Shown here: in pieces, positions 63,694 to 64,000 of the stretch
How the letters are laid out: every line of letters starts with the position of its first letter
How positions within the stretch are numbered: position 1 is the first letter of the stretch
DNA from: Sindora glabra
Lineage: Eukaryota; Streptophyta; Magnoliopsida; Fabales; Fabaceae
Length of the DNA: 64,000 nt
Assembly: GCA_020226215.1 (NCBI GenBank)
Contig: CM035235.1
Coordinates: forward strand, 67,047,283 to 67,111,282
Direction of reading: 5' to 3'
Notes under the pieces: model-generated
Told to the model about the DNA's origin: nothing
Databases searched by the model: none
Seen by the model: only the letters and a program-made list of their open reading frames with translations
Made by a program: the position numbers and the translations under genes

Positions 63694-64000
63694 AGCTGCT
63701 TACAGGACCTTCCCAAATGAGTTGCCACGTTGAAGCAGTATTAGCGGCTAAATCCTGGAAAAGCAAAAAAAAAAAAGGGGCAAATATCCCTCTTATTCCT
63801 TTTCTTTCTTCATCGAGAATGTCCAGAAAGAATAACATTATAGGGCATTGAGCATTGATGCAATCATGGTAGGTTACAGAGGTTGCTTTCCAAGAAACTT
63901 TAAGAAAGTATTCTTGTCTGTCAAGCATCAATTCCGGTTTCTGCTCGTCTTCTTTAGAATCCATTATAATTGCTTGGAAGACATTATTTATAAAAGCATA
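63694..64000 (-). CDS. Unrecognised gene exon, copy B (frame changed, runs off window)
   Basis: Counterpart of 33506-33647. From the window edge it reads NNVFQAIIMDSKEDEQ, then KPELMLDRQEYFLKVSWKAT. After that, one C missing relative to copy A (GCTAACC is GTAACC here) shifts the frame past the old TGA. The open frame therefore continues through the former 3' UTR to a stop at about 63692 and includes DILDEERKG and DLAANTASTW. Whether this is a real longer protein end or decay cannot be decided. No known domain is recognised. Confidence 0.35.

Larger units (their letters stand above)
43170..64000. repeat. Tandem segmental duplication, copy B (continues past window end)
   Basis: Colinear with 14150-33690 in the same orientation. 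It contains the intact AHP gene, the matching upstream DNA, the TIR elements and, at the right edge, the unknown exon. B-only insertions lie at about 52275-52815, within about 52950-55550, at 59329-60789 and at about 62025-62215. Unit B must extend past base 64000, since unit A continues for at least another kilobase. Confidence 0.88.

Overview
The window is nuclear DNA of a flowering plant, most likely a eudicot. It is very AT-rich, its genes are intron-rich with canonical GT/AG borders and plant-type proteins, and it is crowded with small terminal-inverted-repeat elements and one Ty1/copia retrotransposon. The species cannot be fixed from the sequence. All identifications come from reading the translation and splice sites by eye; no database search was run.

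Layout. (1) 1-6291, plus strand: the last 11 exons of an MMS19 (MET18) gene, the cytosolic iron-sulfur targeting factor, whose start lies left of the window. Two introns carry TIR elements with target-site duplications. (2) 8054-12909, minus strand: a complete 12-exon gene for the PAF1 subunit of the Pol II-associated PAF1 complex (Arabidopsis ELF7), tail-to-tail with MMS19. (3) About 14.15-33.7 kb and about 43.17-64.0 kb: two direct copies (A and B) of a unit of about 20 kb. Each carries, on the minus strand, a six-exon gene for a histidine-containing phosphotransfer protein of the cytokinin phosphorelay (AHP4-like). Copy B (46618-49097) is intact and encodes 150 residues with the phospho-accepting His. 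Copy A (17816-22861) is a pseudogene with stops and broken splice sites. The short exons hide this gene from a plain ORF scan. Both units also hold a conserved exon of an unrecognised minus-strand gene near their right ends (33.5 and 63.7 kb), and a weaker relative sits at 42.2 kb. (4) 34320-41689: a complete but dead Ty1/copia element between the two copies, with 437/444-bp LTRs, a tRNA-Met primer site and a gag-pol frame broken by eight stops and two frameshifts. Its untranslated leader contains four consecutive hairpins that share the loop TGCCCAAAGG but have different, self-complementary stems.

The two unit copies have diverged mainly by separate insertions: 2.5 kb and 0.55 kb only in A; 0.5 kb, about 2.5 kb and 1.46 kb only in B. 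Some blocks are nearly identical while their neighbours are strongly diverged. A family of AT-rich elements with an ATC/ATT-rich core recurs seven times. Nothing here suggests a bacterial, organellar, CRISPR or rRNA locus. The most noteworthy structures are the hairpin array of the retrotransposon leader and the intact/decayed AHP pair.
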